Translations under genes and position numbers: made by a program
The notes under the pieces: model-generated
What the model was told of the DNA's origin: nothing
Databases searched by the model: none
The model's input: only the letters and a program-made list of their open reading frames with translations
Shown here: positions 1-7,639 of the stretch, piece by piece
Layout: the number at the start of each line of letters is the position of its first letter
How positions within the stretch are numbered: position 1 is the first letter of the stretch
Assembly (NCBI RefSeq): GCF_000520515.1
Contig: NZ_KI914712.1
Location: 135,680-199,679, forward strand
Length of the DNA stretch: 64,000 bases
Direction of reading: 5' to 3'
Origin: Arthrobacter sp. H20
GTDB lineage: Bacteria; Actinomycetota; Actinomycetes; Actinomycetales; Micrococcaceae

Positions 1-916
1 GGTCGTGGCGGGCTTCGTCGAGCCTCGAGAGTACGTCGCTGGCGAGGTCGCCGCTGCTGGCAACGACTGCCTCAGCCAGGTCCACCTCATTGACACGGGT
101 CAGGGTGAGCTGCTTCAGCCCGGCACCTGAACCGATGAAGTTTTCGACGAACTCGTTGGCTGGATTCGCAAGAATCCGCTCAGGGGTGTCGTACTGCACC
201 AGGTGGGCGCCGTCGGTGAAGATGGCAATCCAGTCGCCGAGCTTCACCGCCTCGTCGAAGTCATGGGTCACGCAGACAATGGTCTTCTGCAGCTCTGCCT
301 GGATGTTCAGCAGCTCATCCTGCAGCCGCTGCCGGGTGATGGGATCCACTGCCCCGAACGGCTCGTCCATCAGCAGGACTGGGGGGTCAGCTGCCAGGGC
401 GCGGGCTACGCCGACACGCTGCTGCTGCCCACCGGAGAGCTCCTTGGGAAAGCGATCACGGTACCGCGCCGGATCCAGTGAGACCAGTTCCAGCAGTTCA
501 TCGACCCGAGCCGCAATCTTGTCCTTGCTCCAGCCGAGCATCTTGGGAACAATGCCAATGTTGGCGGCGACACTCATGTGCGGGAACAGGCCGCCGGCCT
601 GGATAACGTAGCCAATCCGGCGCCGGAGGCTATCACCGTTGATGTCGGTGACGTCGTCGTCGTCAAGGACGATGCGCCCCTCAGTGGGTTCAATCAGCCG
701 GTTGATCATTTTCAGCGTGGTGGTCTTGCCACACCCGGAGGGGCCGACCAGCATGATGATCTTTCCGGCCGGAATCTCAAGGGTCAGGCCGTCCACCGCC
801 GGGGAGTCCTGACCCGGATAGCGCTTGGTGACCTTATCCAACAGGATGCTGGCCCCGGTGATGTCATTCCCGGCGTTCTCGGAGTTGTGGGTTGCTGCGG
901 AAATGGGCTCAGACAC
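1..916 (-). CDS. opuCA: Glycine betaine/choline ABC transporter ATPase (OpuCA/ProV type), 3' end outside window
   Basis: This is the ATP-hydrolysing subunit of a quaternary-amine (osmoprotectant) importer on the cytoplasmic face of the membrane. About 305 codons are visible from a GTG start (VSEPIS...). Walker A GPSGCGKTT, the Q-loop in IQAGGLFPHMS, signature LSGGQQQRVGVARAL, Walker B VLLMDEPFGAVDP and switch VTHDFDEA are all present, and QAGGLFPH with the FIGSGAGLK tail is typical of the OpuCA/ProV group. The gene overlaps the end of the permease upstream by 8 bases, so the two are co-translated. The C-terminus, where CBS domains would sit, lies beyond base 1, so full-length architecture is unknown. 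The family is certain; the exact substrate is inferred. Confidence 0.9.
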   Translation of the reverse strand, partial: MSEPISAATHNSENAGNDITGASILLDKVTKRYPGQDSPAVDGLTLEIPAGKIIMLVGPSGCGKTTTLKMINRLIEPTEGRIVLDDDDVTDINGDSLRRRIGYVIQAGGLFPHMSVAANIGIVPKMLGWSKDKIAARVDELLELVSLDPARYRDRFPKELSGGQQQRVGVARALAADPPVLLMDEPFGAVDPITRQRLQDELLNIQAELQKTIVCVTHDFDEAVKLGDWIAIFTDGAHLVQYDTPERILANPANEFVENFIGSGAGLKQLTLTRVNEVDLAEAVVASSGDLASDVLSRLDEARHD

Positions 917-1619
917 GGATACCTCGCGGGGTGGTTAGTCGGCCGAGGCCGATGAGCAGGAAGTCGAGCACAATGGCAAGAATGATGACGGCGATGACGC
1001 CGGTGGCTACTGACTCGAGGGCGTTGGCGCCGCCCAACCGGGATAGCCCGGAGAAGATGAAACCGCCCAGTCCGGGGCCCAGGGCGTAAGCGGTAATCGC
1101 CGCGATGCCCATCACCATCTGCGCGGAGACGCGAATGCCAGCCAGGATGACCGGCCAAGCGAGTGGAAGTTCCACCTGCACCAACGTGCGGAAACGGCTC
1201 ATGCCGATTCCCCTGGCCGATTCAACTACTGAGCTGTCTATCCCGGTGAGCCCCACTACTGCATTCCGCAGAATCGGGAGCGCGGCGAAAAAGGAGACAA
1301 CGATGACGGCAGGAGTGACACCAAACCCGAACGGGGCAATCATGAGCCCGATAAAGGCGAAGGAGGGGATGGTCAGGCCTACGGCTGAGACGCTGTTGGC
1401 CACCGACCTGAAAAAGCTGCTGCGGTAGACCAGGGCTGCAATGCCCACCGCAATGACCGTCCCAAGAATCAGACACTGAACCACCAGGGAAAAGTGCTGC
1501 CAGCTGGAGAACAGGATTTGAGGAAGCCGGTCTCCAAAGAAATCCAACAAATCAATACCCTCTTCACATTGGTTACGTGTCAGCCCGAAGGCACATTTCC
1601 GAAATTGTTCGGGGCGCAC
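909..1619 (-). CDS. opuCB: Glycine betaine/choline ABC transporter permease (OpuCB/ProW type)
   Basis: Integral membrane subunit of the osmoprotectant importer that pairs with the ATPase downstream. It is 236 residues long with about five hydrophobic segments and the binding-protein-dependent permease motif ESARGIGMSRFRTL...LPLAWPVILAG, which contacts the ATPase. The chosen start is GTG at 1619 because an ideal AAGGAGG lies 8 bases before it. An alternative is TTG at 1550, behind GAAGAGGG, which gives the short N-terminus (LLDFFGDRLPQ) more usual for OpuCB; an ATG at 1652 has no ribosome site. The binding protein and any second permease are not in the window. Its promoter region carries an 11-bp direct repeat (separate entry). 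Confidence 0.85.
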   Translation of the reverse strand: MRPEQFRKCAFGLTRNQCEEGIDLLDFFGDRLPQILFSSWQHFSLVVQCLILGTVIAVGIAALVYRSSFFRSVANSVSAVGLTIPSFAFIGLMIAPFGFGVTPAVIVVSFFAALPILRNAVVGLTGIDSSVVESARGIGMSRFRTLVQVELPLAWPVILAGIRVSAQMVMGIAAITAYALGPGLGGFIFSGLSRLGGANALESVATGVIAVIILAIVLDFLLIGLGRLTTPRGIRV

Positions 1620-1658
1620 TGAATCAGCCTCCTTATCACCCAACCACAGCATTATTAA

Positions 1659-1680
1659 GGGACCGTCACGGGACGGTCAC
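1659..1680. promoter_or_regulatory. Tandem/inverted repeat upstream of the betaine transporter operon
   Basis: Two adjacent 11-mers, GGGACCGTCAC (1659-1669) and GGGACGGTCAC (1670-1680), differ at one base. The difference also creates an inverted repeat, GACCGTC (1661-1667) with GACGGTC (1672-1678). The element lies 40 bp before the GTG start of the permease, where a regulator or the promoter would act. Role as an operator is inference. Confidence 0.4.
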
Positions 1681-1710
1681 GATTAGCGGTCGATCCTGGA
1701 GTGAGGTGCA

Positions 1711-1857
1711 TCACAAACCCCGCCTGGCCATGACTATCGCCCACACCCGGAGCGGGAAGATGGGGACCAGCGCGGCGAGAATGACCGCCCACAGGAGTCC
1801 ATACCCGAAGCGGGATCCAGCCACGAGCGTGGCAACCATGTCGGCGGCGGCTGGGCC
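1711..1857 (-). pseudogene. Remnant of an Nramp-family metal transporter
   Basis: Read on the minus strand between a TAG (1858-1860) and a TGA (1711-1713), one frame encodes about 48 residues with no start codon at its beginning. It contains AADMVATLVAGSRFGYGLLW followed by AVILAAL. This resembles the first-to-second helix region of Nramp (MntH-like) transporters, which typically read GxGAADxxAxxxAGxxFGYxLLW. The canonical leading glycine-rich stretch and everything downstream are missing, so this looks like a decayed fragment. A complete Nramp-type gene is present at the other end of the window (62959-64000), but the fragment is not an obvious copy of it. Confidence 0.5.
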
Positions 1858-1930
1858 CTAGGTATCCTCTCATGATCCCTCGGGCGCTGTGGGGTTACAC
1901 ACATAGCCGGGGACGGTGCCCCATCTAAAG

Positions 1931-1960
1931 AGTGCATGCAGTTCAATCGATGCATGCACT
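1931..1960. promoter_or_regulatory. Palindrome 1 of toxin-antitoxin promoter
   Basis: Perfect inverted repeat with 10-bp arms AGTGCATGCA (1931-1940) and TGCATGCACT (1951-1960) around a 10-bp spacer. It lies 62 bp upstream of the antitoxin start. Ribbon-helix-helix antitoxins commonly bind such paired palindromes to repress their own operon, so an operator role is likely but inferred. Confidence 0.55.
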
Positions 1961-1974
1961 TTTGGATCCGGAAA

Positions 1975-2000
1975 TGCATGCAGTGCCTGCACTGCATGCA
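1975..2000. promoter_or_regulatory. Palindrome 2 of toxin-antitoxin promoter
   Basis: Perfect inverted repeat with 12-bp arms TGCATGCAGTGC (1975-1986) and GCACTGCATGCA (1989-2000) separated by CT. It ends 21 bp before the antitoxin ATG and shares the TGCATGCA core with palindrome 1. Centre-to-centre distance of the two palindromes is 42 bp, close to four helical turns, so both could be occupied from one DNA face. Confidence 0.55.
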
Positions 2001-2021
2001 CGTTATGAAAGAGAGATACCC

Positions 2022-2321
2022 ATGCCGAACCTCACCATCCGCCAAGTGGACGCGGACGTCGTGGACCAGATCAAGGTCATAGCCGCACACAATGGCCGGT
2101 CGATGCAGCAGGAATTGCGCCTGCTCGTTAATCGATTCGTTAACCTACCGATCGAGTCCCGTCGAGCGCTCACTCCAATCGCTGCGCTGCCGTTGCCCGA
2201 GTGGTACACCAAGCTCTGGAATGTCCGCCTCTCGGTTGGGGCGGTCCCCAACAGTGCTCTGCCGCTAAGGAAGTCGCAGTTCCGGCGTCAGGAAGTTTCT
2301 CTATCGAGGCACCAGTCATGA
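2022..2321 (+). CDS. Ribbon-helix-helix antitoxin (FitA/VapB type)
   Basis: The DNA-binding antitoxin of a type II toxin-antitoxin pair: it should neutralise the PIN toxin encoded next to it and repress the operon. The 99-residue product begins MPNLTIRQVDADVVDQIKV, and IRQVDADVVDQIKVIAAHNG followed by RSMQQELR is the FitA-like beta-strand plus two-helix fold. The tail (after about residue 45) is the likely toxin-binding part. ATG 2022 is preferred over upstream in-frame ATGs because those lie inside the palindromic operator region and GAAAGAGAG precedes 2022. The stop overlaps the toxin start as ATGA (2318-2321), showing translational coupling. Confidence 0.8.
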   Translation: MPNLTIRQVDADVVDQIKVIAAHNGRSMQQELRLLVNRFVNLPIESRRALTPIAALPLPEWYTKLWNVRLSVGAVPNSALPLRKSQFRRQEVSLSRHQS

Positions 2322-2800
2322 GCATTCTGGACTCGGACGTCCTCCTGGCGCTCATCAGCTCCACCGAGGACGAGCAGGTGGCGGAATGGGTGAAGCAATT
2401 CCCGTCGAGGCCGCAGACCACCGCTTTGTCAGTGGCCGAGGTGACGGCAGCCATCCACTCGGCCTCTCACCCTCTGAAACACTTCGCGCAGGAACGCGCA
2501 TTGGAGGTGCTGTTGGACGGGCTGTTTAATCGGCGGGTCCTCCCGTTGGACGTGGAGTGTGCAGCCCTTCTGGCGAAACTTTCGACGGCGAAGACTCCTG
2601 AAGGGGTGCACTACCCGTTGGGGGTGTTGATTCAAGCCGCGATTTCCCTCCGGTTTCGGATGCCGCTGGTGACAGGGCGGCCGCGCGACTACCTTGGCCT
2701 CGATCTGGAGCTGCATCAGCTGGTGCTCGATACCAGCAGTAATCCCGAGGCCAGTGGTGCCACGTTCGAGGCCGACTCGCCGGGTGCGGGAGCCAGCTAA
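2318..2800 (+). CDS. PIN-domain toxin (FitB/VapC type), one acidic residue replaced
   Basis: Predicted RNase toxin of the pair. The 160-residue protein starts MSILDSDVLLALISS, where LDSDVL is the first PIN aspartate motif, and SVAEVTAAI supplies the second acidic residue. The third position, normally Asp in a motif like D-ALIAAxA, reads YPLGVLIQAAIS, with Gly in place of Asp. The fourth region VTGRPRDYLGL keeps an Asp. The C-terminal 25 residues (NPEASGATFEADSPGAGAS) are low complexity. Start overlaps the antitoxin stop. The missing Asp could reduce or abolish nuclease activity; the fold and pairing are secure, activity is not. Confidence 0.78.
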   Translation: MSILDSDVLLALISSTEDEQVAEWVKQFPSRPQTTALSVAEVTAAIHSASHPLKHFAQERALEVLLDGLFNRRVLPLDVECAALLAKLSTAKTPEGVHYPLGVLIQAAISLRFRMPLVTGRPRDYLGLDLELHQLVLDTSSNPEASGATFEADSPGAGAS

Positions 2801-2810
2801 TGTTGCACTT

Positions 2811-4625
2811 ATGGACTCTCCTATTGAAAATTATCTCCAGCGCATTCACCGGGAGATCGCTGAGCTGAAGGACGGCAAGCCGTACAGCACCATCCCTGCG
2901 ATGGCCAACGTTGATCCGAACAACTTCGGTATCTGCCTCACCACGGTTGACGGCTACATCTACGAGATCGGGGATACCCGGGACGAGTTCAGCATCCAGT
3001 CCATCTCCAAGCCCTTCACCTACGGGCTTGCCCTCGCCGATCTCGGGATGGAGGCGGTCGACGAGAAGGTCGACGTCGAACCGTCAGGAGATTCCTTCAA
3101 CGAGATTTCGCTGGCCGAAGGCACTGGCCGGCCCTCGAACGCCATGATCAACGCTGGCGCCCTGACCGCTACCTCCCTGATCAAGGGTTCGGGTGGCAAC
3201 GGGCGGTTCAAGCGCATCCTGAATACGTACTCGGCCTTCGCCGGGCGCCAGCTGAGCGTCAACAACGAGATCTATGAATCAGAGCTCAAGCACGGCCACC
3301 GCAACCGTGCGCTGGCCCACCTGCTCCGCTCGTTCAACATCATCGAGGACGATCCCACTCCGGTGATCGAAGACTACTTCCGCCAGTGCTCCGTCCTGGT
3401 GAACTGCCTCGACCTGTCGGTGATGGCAGCTACCCTGGCCAACAGCGGCCGCAACCCGCTCACCAATCGTCAGGTGCTGGAAATCGGCCCGATCGAACGC
3501 GTCCTGTCGGTCATGACCACCTGCGGCATGTACGACGACGCCGGCGCGTGGATCAGCACCGTCGGCATGCCCGCCAAGAGCGGCGTGGGAGGCGGCACCA
3601 TCGCTGTCCTTCCCGGCCAGGTAGGGCTCGCTGTCTATTCCCCTCCCCTCGATGAGCACGGGAGCAGCGTCCGCGGTATGGCCACCAGCCAACGGCTGTC
3701 CCAGGACATGGAACTGCACTTCGTCAGGGCCGCCCGCACCGGTAAATCGGCCATCCGGTCCACCTACGACATCTCGGCATCACCGTCTGGAATCCGCCGT
3801 AACGACGAGGCAATGGATATCCTCCGTGACAACGGCCACCGCGCCCGCGTGATCGAGCTCAACGGTGATCTGCTGTTCGCCGGCACAGAATCGATGGTCA
3901 GGGAACTGAGCTCGCTGGATACGACTGTCGAACTGGTCATCCTCGACCTCCGCCGCGTGGACGAGGTAGCTGACGTGTCCCTGCGCCTGCTGGCAGAGGC
4001 ACGCGAAAATCTCGTGGACGACGACAGGGAACTGGTCCTCATCGACAGCGACGGCACCCTGGCCGAGACCTTCGAAGATGTGGACCGGGACGTACCTACC
4101 TTCGACACCCGCACGGCAGCGGTTGAATGGTGCGAAAACCGGCTGATTGCGAAGTACGGTGACGAACTGTGCCTCCCGGCGGTGGTGACCGTCACCGATT
4201 GCCCAGCGCTCAGCCCACTTACCGCGGCCGACGCCTCCGCCCTTGCCGACCGCATGGAGCAGCGGGAGTATGACGACGGCCACGTGATCCGCCGCGTCGG
4301 CCAGCGGTTCGGCGGGGTCTACTTCATCCTGTCCGGGAAGATCACCACCTCGGTGCCGGGACCCACCGGAGACCGGGTCCGCCTGACCACCCTGAGCGCC
4401 GGCATGACCTTCGGCGAGCTTGCGCTGGGGAGCGACGACCGCCAGGAAACCACAGTGAAGGCAGAGGGCGCAGTTAGGGTGATGGTGCTGACCGCCGATG
4501 CGATCTCCCACCTCGAGTCCGAGGACCCCCGCCTGGCCGTCGAACTCTGGAAAGCCCTGACCCGCGATGCGTACACCCGTGTGGATCTCTACCTGCGCGA
4601 GACAGCAGTCCGGGTCCGCGACTAA
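2811..4625 (+). CDS. glsA: Glutaminase fused to STAS and cyclic-nucleotide-binding domains
   Basis: Hydrolyses glutamine to glutamate and ammonia in the cytoplasm. Of 604 residues, about 1-310 are a serine-dependent beta-lactamase-like glutaminase: the S64-I-S-K67 pair, INAGAL, TCGMYDDAGAW and KSGVGGG are all visible. Residues about 345-450 resemble a STAS domain (RVIELNGDLLFAG, VILDLRRVDEVADVS), and about 470-590 a CRP-like cNMP-binding domain (GGVYFILSGKI, GMTFGELALGS). Typical stand-alone glutaminases are about 310 residues, so this is the long multidomain form known in some actinobacteria. ATG 2811 lies 10 bp after the toxin stop without a clear ribosome site. Ligand control by the C-terminal domains is inferred. 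Confidence 0.9.
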   Translation: MDSPIENYLQRIHREIAELKDGKPYSTIPAMANVDPNNFGICLTTVDGYIYEIGDTRDEFSIQSISKPFTYGLALADLGMEAVDEKVDVEPSGDSFNEISLAEGTGRPSNAMINAGALTATSLIKGSGGNGRFKRILNTYSAFAGRQLSVNNEIYESELKHGHRNRALAHLLRSFNIIEDDPTPVIEDYFRQCSVLVNCLDLSVMAATLANSGRNPLTNRQVLEIGPIERVLSVMTTCGMYDDAGAWISTVGMPAKSGVGGGTIAVLPGQVGLAVYSPPLDEHGSSVRGMATSQRLSQDMELHFVRAARTGKSAIRSTYDISASPSGIRRNDEAMDILRDNGHRARVIELNGDLLFAGTESMVRELSSLDTTVELVILDLRRVDEVADVSLRLLAEARENLVDDDRELVLIDSDGTLAETFEDVDRDVPTFDTRTAAVEWCENRLIAKYGDELCLPAVVTVTDCPALSPLTAADASALADRMEQREYDDGHVIRRVGQRFGGVYFILSGKITTSVPGPTGDRVRLTTLSAGMTFGELALGSDDRQETTVKAEGAVRVMVLTADAISHLESEDPRLAVELWKALTRDAYTRVDLYLRETAVRVRD

Positions 4626-4641
4626 TGGCACACTGGAGAAC

Positions 4642-4710
4642 ATGATCCGTTCCGCTGACGGCTTCGCCGGCCACTCACAGTCATGCCCTGATGACTGGGT
4701 GACCAAATGA
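4642..4710 (+). CDS. Possible 22-codon leader ORF coupled to the next gene
   Basis: A short frame, MIRSADGFAGHSQSCPDDWV plus two residues, begins at ATG 4642 with GGAG four bases before it. It ends in TGA at 4708-4710, overlapping the ATG (4707) of the spermidine-synthase-like gene as ATGA. The downstream gene has only a weak ribosome site of its own, so reading of this leader could drive its translation. No homology is recognised; it may equally be chance. Confidence 0.35.
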   Translation: MIRSADGFAGHSQSCPDDWVTK

Positions 4711-5435
4711 GCTCCCGGTTTGAAGAACTCGACTGGCGCAAGACCCGGTTGGGTGAGATCAGCCTCCGACGGCGCTGGGACCCGACCTTCGACAAGGAGG
4801 TCTACGAGGTCAAGCTCGACGACGACTTTCTCATGTCCAGCCTCTTCACCGTCGCCGAGATCGAGTTGGCGGAGCTGGCGCTCGCTGAACTTCCTGGTGG
4901 CGGGCTCGACGTCGTCGTCGGCGGGCTGGGCCTCGGCTACACGGCGCAGGCAGTGCTCGACAGCCCGCGGGCGCAGTCGCTGCTGATCGTCGAAGCGCTC
5001 GGCGAGGTCATTGAATGGCACCAGAGCGGGCTCATCCCGGCCGGGAAATCACTGACCGCCGATCAGCGGTGCCGCTACATCAACGGCGACTTCTTTGCCA
5101 TGGCCGCGTCAACCGAGGGATTCGATCCCGAGTCGCCGGGTCGGCGGTTCCACTCAGTGATCCTCGACGTCGACCACTCCCCGCGCCATGTCCTCCATCC
5201 CAGCCACTCAGCGTTCTACGACCCGGCCGGCACTCACCGCCTGGCTGACCACCTGCACCCCGGCGGGATCTTCGCCCTCTGGTCCAATGACCCGCCCGAC
5301 GATGCCTACCTTGCCGTGCTGGGCCAGGTCTTCACCGAGGTGCGTGCTGAAGTGGTCAGTTTCGACAACCCGCTGCAGGGCAGGGACTCCACGAACACTG
5401 TGTATCTCGGGCGAAAACCGCTTGCCGCTTCCTGA
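4707..5435 (+). CDS. Spermidine-synthase-like (Rossmann methyltransferase-fold) protein
   Basis: The 242-residue product has the nucleotide-binding loop VVVGGLGLGYTAQAVLD, then SLLIVEALGEVIEWHQ, and FHSVILDVDHSPRHVL where polyamine synthases have their acidic active-site loop. These features match the spermidine synthase/spermine synthase superfamily. Many bacterial members of this group do not make polyamines, and here the loop residues differ from the classic catalytic aspartates (D-x-D-H in place of D-SSDP). Substrate is therefore unassigned. The start is set by overlap with the leader ORF upstream. It is followed by a convergent gene 26 bp away. Confidence 0.75.
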   Translation: MSSRFEELDWRKTRLGEISLRRRWDPTFDKEVYEVKLDDDFLMSSLFTVAEIELAELALAELPGGGLDVVVGGLGLGYTAQAVLDSPRAQSLLIVEALGEVIEWHQSGLIPAGKSLTADQRCRYINGDFFAMAASTEGFDPESPGRRFHSVILDVDHSPRHVLHPSHSAFYDPAGTHRLADHLHPGGIFALWSNDPPDDAYLAVLGQVFTEVRAEVVSFDNPLQGRDSTNTVYLGRKPLAAS

Positions 5436-5461
5436 TGCTGCGCCGGTCCCCTGAATCCCGG

Positions 5462-6751
5462 CTACAGCCGTGCAATGAGTTCGATATCTTCGCTGAACTC
5501 CTGCGCTACCGACGCTGACACGGTGGTCCGCGTTTCGGCGATAGCGCTCAGATAGTCCTCGCTCGTGGGTCCGGCGGCCGGTGTGTCACCGTCGGCCGAG
5601 CCGAAAACCGCCTTCTCCAGCGCACGCTGGGATGCCTTACGTGCAGCAAATTCGATATCCGCCGGTGAAAAACCGTCGGAGGTGTCAACCAGGCGCGCAA
5701 TGTCCACCTCGGATTCCACCTCCCGTGGAATGTACCGCTGCCAGATCGCGTGGCGAGCGGCGTCGTCGGGCAGGCCAATGGGGATGACATAGTCGAATCG
5801 GCCGTGCCGCAGGAACGCAGTATCCAGCGCGCGAATGAAGTTGGTCGCGCACACCAGCAGTCGTCCCGGCCGCTCCCGAAACGCGGGAATGATTTTCAGC
5901 AGCTCGTTGGTGACCCCCTGCAACGGTGACGGCGGTTCGCCCTGCCGCTGAGCGGCAATTTCTTCGACCTCATCGATGAAGACCACGGCGTGTTCCAGTT
6001 CAGCGATCTCAAGGAAGGTCTCGCGCAGCGCACCGGCGAGCCCCTTGGAGTCACTGGCGAGCCGCGATGGGAAGACCTCAACGAACGGCCACTCCAGCCG
6101 TGAGGCGATGGCCTTGGCGAAGGTCGTTTTGCCGGTTCCCGGCGGGCCGAACAGCATGACAGCTCGAGGCGGAACCACCCCATACTGCTCGGCGAGATCC
6201 GGGTTGGCCAACGGCAGGACGAGCCGGCGTTCAAGCAACTCCTTCTCCCGCTGCATTCCGCCCACGTTGTTCCACAGGTTGCGGGGCATCAGCCGACCAC
6301 CGAGCTCGCTGAGGAGACCCATCTCCTGCCGCTGCACCGGGATGTCCCGTTCGAAATACCGCAGGTGCTTCCGGTCCTGGAACCCGGCGTTGAGCAGGGC
6401 ATCCACCCGGTGCTCGGTGTCGGGCACCAGGGCGGATAGCTTGGTCAGGCCGTGCGGTGCCATCCGGCCCTCGATGGCAGCGAGGAGCGCGCTCCCGATG
6501 CCCAGTTTTCGCCAGCCCTCGTCGATGGCGAAGAACACTATCCACCCCTGATCGTGGGCGGCGCGGGCCACAGCCGTGCCAACGACTGCTTCGCCATGGA
6601 CGGCGACGACGGCGTGGTCCTTCTGGCAGGACGCCAGAACCTCGGCGAGCGCGTAGACCGGTTCGACGCCGGCGCTGCGGGATTCCTCCCACAGGTGCAG
6701 GATTGCGTCCATGTCTGCCGAGTGGAAATCCCTGATTCTCCAACCGCTCAT
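5462..6751 (-). CDS. GNAT acetyltransferase fused to AAA+ ATPase
   Basis: A 429-residue protein with two domains. Residues about 1-150 form a GNAT N-acetyltransferase (IRDFHSADMDAILHLWEESR, VVGTAVARAA, EGWRKLGIGSALLAAIE as the acetyl-CoA loop). Residues about 175-400 are a classic AAA+ module: Walker A GPPGTGKT near 201-208, Walker B AVVFIDEVEEIA near 255-262, and the second-region/sensor stretch ATNFIRALDTAFLRHGRFD with arginines for intersubunit contact. ATG 6751 has GAAGGAG 8 bases upstream. It is divergent from the small ATPase at 6863. The likely idea is ATP-driven remodelling tied to acetylation of a protein, but no partner is visible. Confidence 0.85.
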   Translation of the reverse strand: MSGWRIRDFHSADMDAILHLWEESRSAGVEPVYALAEVLASCQKDHAVVAVHGEAVVGTAVARAAHDQGWIVFFAIDEGWRKLGIGSALLAAIEGRMAPHGLTKLSALVPDTEHRVDALLNAGFQDRKHLRYFERDIPVQRQEMGLLSELGGRLMPRNLWNNVGGMQREKELLERRLVLPLANPDLAEQYGVVPPRAVMLFGPPGTGKTTFAKAIASRLEWPFVEVFPSRLASDSKGLAGALRETFLEIAELEHAVVFIDEVEEIAAQRQGEPPSPLQGVTNELLKIIPAFRERPGRLLVCATNFIRALDTAFLRHGRFDYVIPIGLPDDAARHAIWQRYIPREVESEVDIARLVDTSDGFSPADIEFAARKASQRALEKAVFGSADGDTPAAGPTSEDYLSAIAETRTTVSASVAQEFSEDIELIARL

Positions 6752-6862
6752 GCTGGTGACTCCTTCGTCGCGCGTCAATGCTGGCTGGATCTGATCATGG
6801 CATACGCTGCGAATCCCCAGAAGGATTGTGACGCCCCAGACCGCTGATGCCATGATGCTGTG

Positions 6863-7582
6863 ATGCAGCTCAACCGGTTCCCCATTAAACGGGTCACCGC
6901 CCACCCGGCGTATCCGCTGGAGCCAGGGCGCTGGCCGGGTACCCTGGCGCCCGTAGCGCAACTGTTGGACGACGGTCTGGATCTCGGTGTTGCCACGGTG
7001 CTGGTCGGGGAGAACGGCTCCGGCAAGTCGACCTTGATCGAGGCGATTGCGCTGGTCTTCGGTCTCTCGCCGGAAGGCGGGTCCGCCGGCGCCCAACACT
7101 CCACCCGCCCCTCCGAGTCGGAGCTATCGGACCACCTTCAGTTGGCCCGCAACCCCGGTGGCAGCAAACGTGGCTACTTCCTGCGGGCCGAAACCATGCA
7201 CGGGTTCTTCACCTACCTTGAGCGGAACCCCGGCATGAGGAAGGAGCCAGAGTTTCATTCGATGTCCCACGGGGAGTCGTTTCTGGAGCTCACTGTTGAC
7301 CGGTTCCGCGGTCCAGGCCTGTGGGTGCTGGACGAGCCGGAGTCGGCGTTGTCCTTCGGGGGCTGTCTGGCGTTGCTCGGCATCCTGAAGGAACTGCTGG
7401 CCGACGGAAAATCGCAGGTGCTTCTGTCCACCCACTCACCGCTCCTCGCCGCACTGCCCGGGGCCTCAATCCTTGAGCTGGGGCCCTGGGGGTTCAGGGA
7501 AAGGCACTGGGACGAGTTGGAACTGACCACCAACTGGCGCAGCTTCATGAACTCACCCGACCGGTACCTGCGTCACCTCTGA
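6863..7582 (+). CDS. AAA (ABC-like) ATPase of the single-domain predicted-ATPase family
   Basis: The 239-residue protein has Walker A VGENGSGKSTLIEAIA, a signature-like MSHGESFLELTVDRF, Walker B LWVLDEPESALSF and the switch VLLSTHSPLLAALPG. It is a soluble SMC/ABC-type ATPase without membrane partner, a widespread family whose function is not settled. ATG 6863 is chosen; the GTG immediately before it (6860) is an equal alternative. It shares a 111-bp divergent promoter region with the GNAT-AAA gene. Confidence 0.8.
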   Translation: MQLNRFPIKRVTAHPAYPLEPGRWPGTLAPVAQLLDDGLDLGVATVLVGENGSGKSTLIEAIALVFGLSPEGGSAGAQHSTRPSESELSDHLQLARNPGGSKRGYFLRAETMHGFFTYLERNPGMRKEPEFHSMSHGESFLELTVDRFRGPGLWVLDEPESALSFGGCLALLGILKELLADGKSQVLLSTHSPLLAALPGASILELGPWGFRERHWDELELTTNWRSFMNSPDRYLRHL

Positions 7583-7639
7583 CCTGGTGTCCGAGCGCTG
7601 GCACCCCACGCGTCCCGAAGTCCGGATAGGCTCTTGATT

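Noticed and set aside
3780-5021. Minus-strand frame of 413 codons
   Set aside because: It is antisense to the glutaminase and the spermidine-synthase-like gene, without family resemblance or ribosome site.
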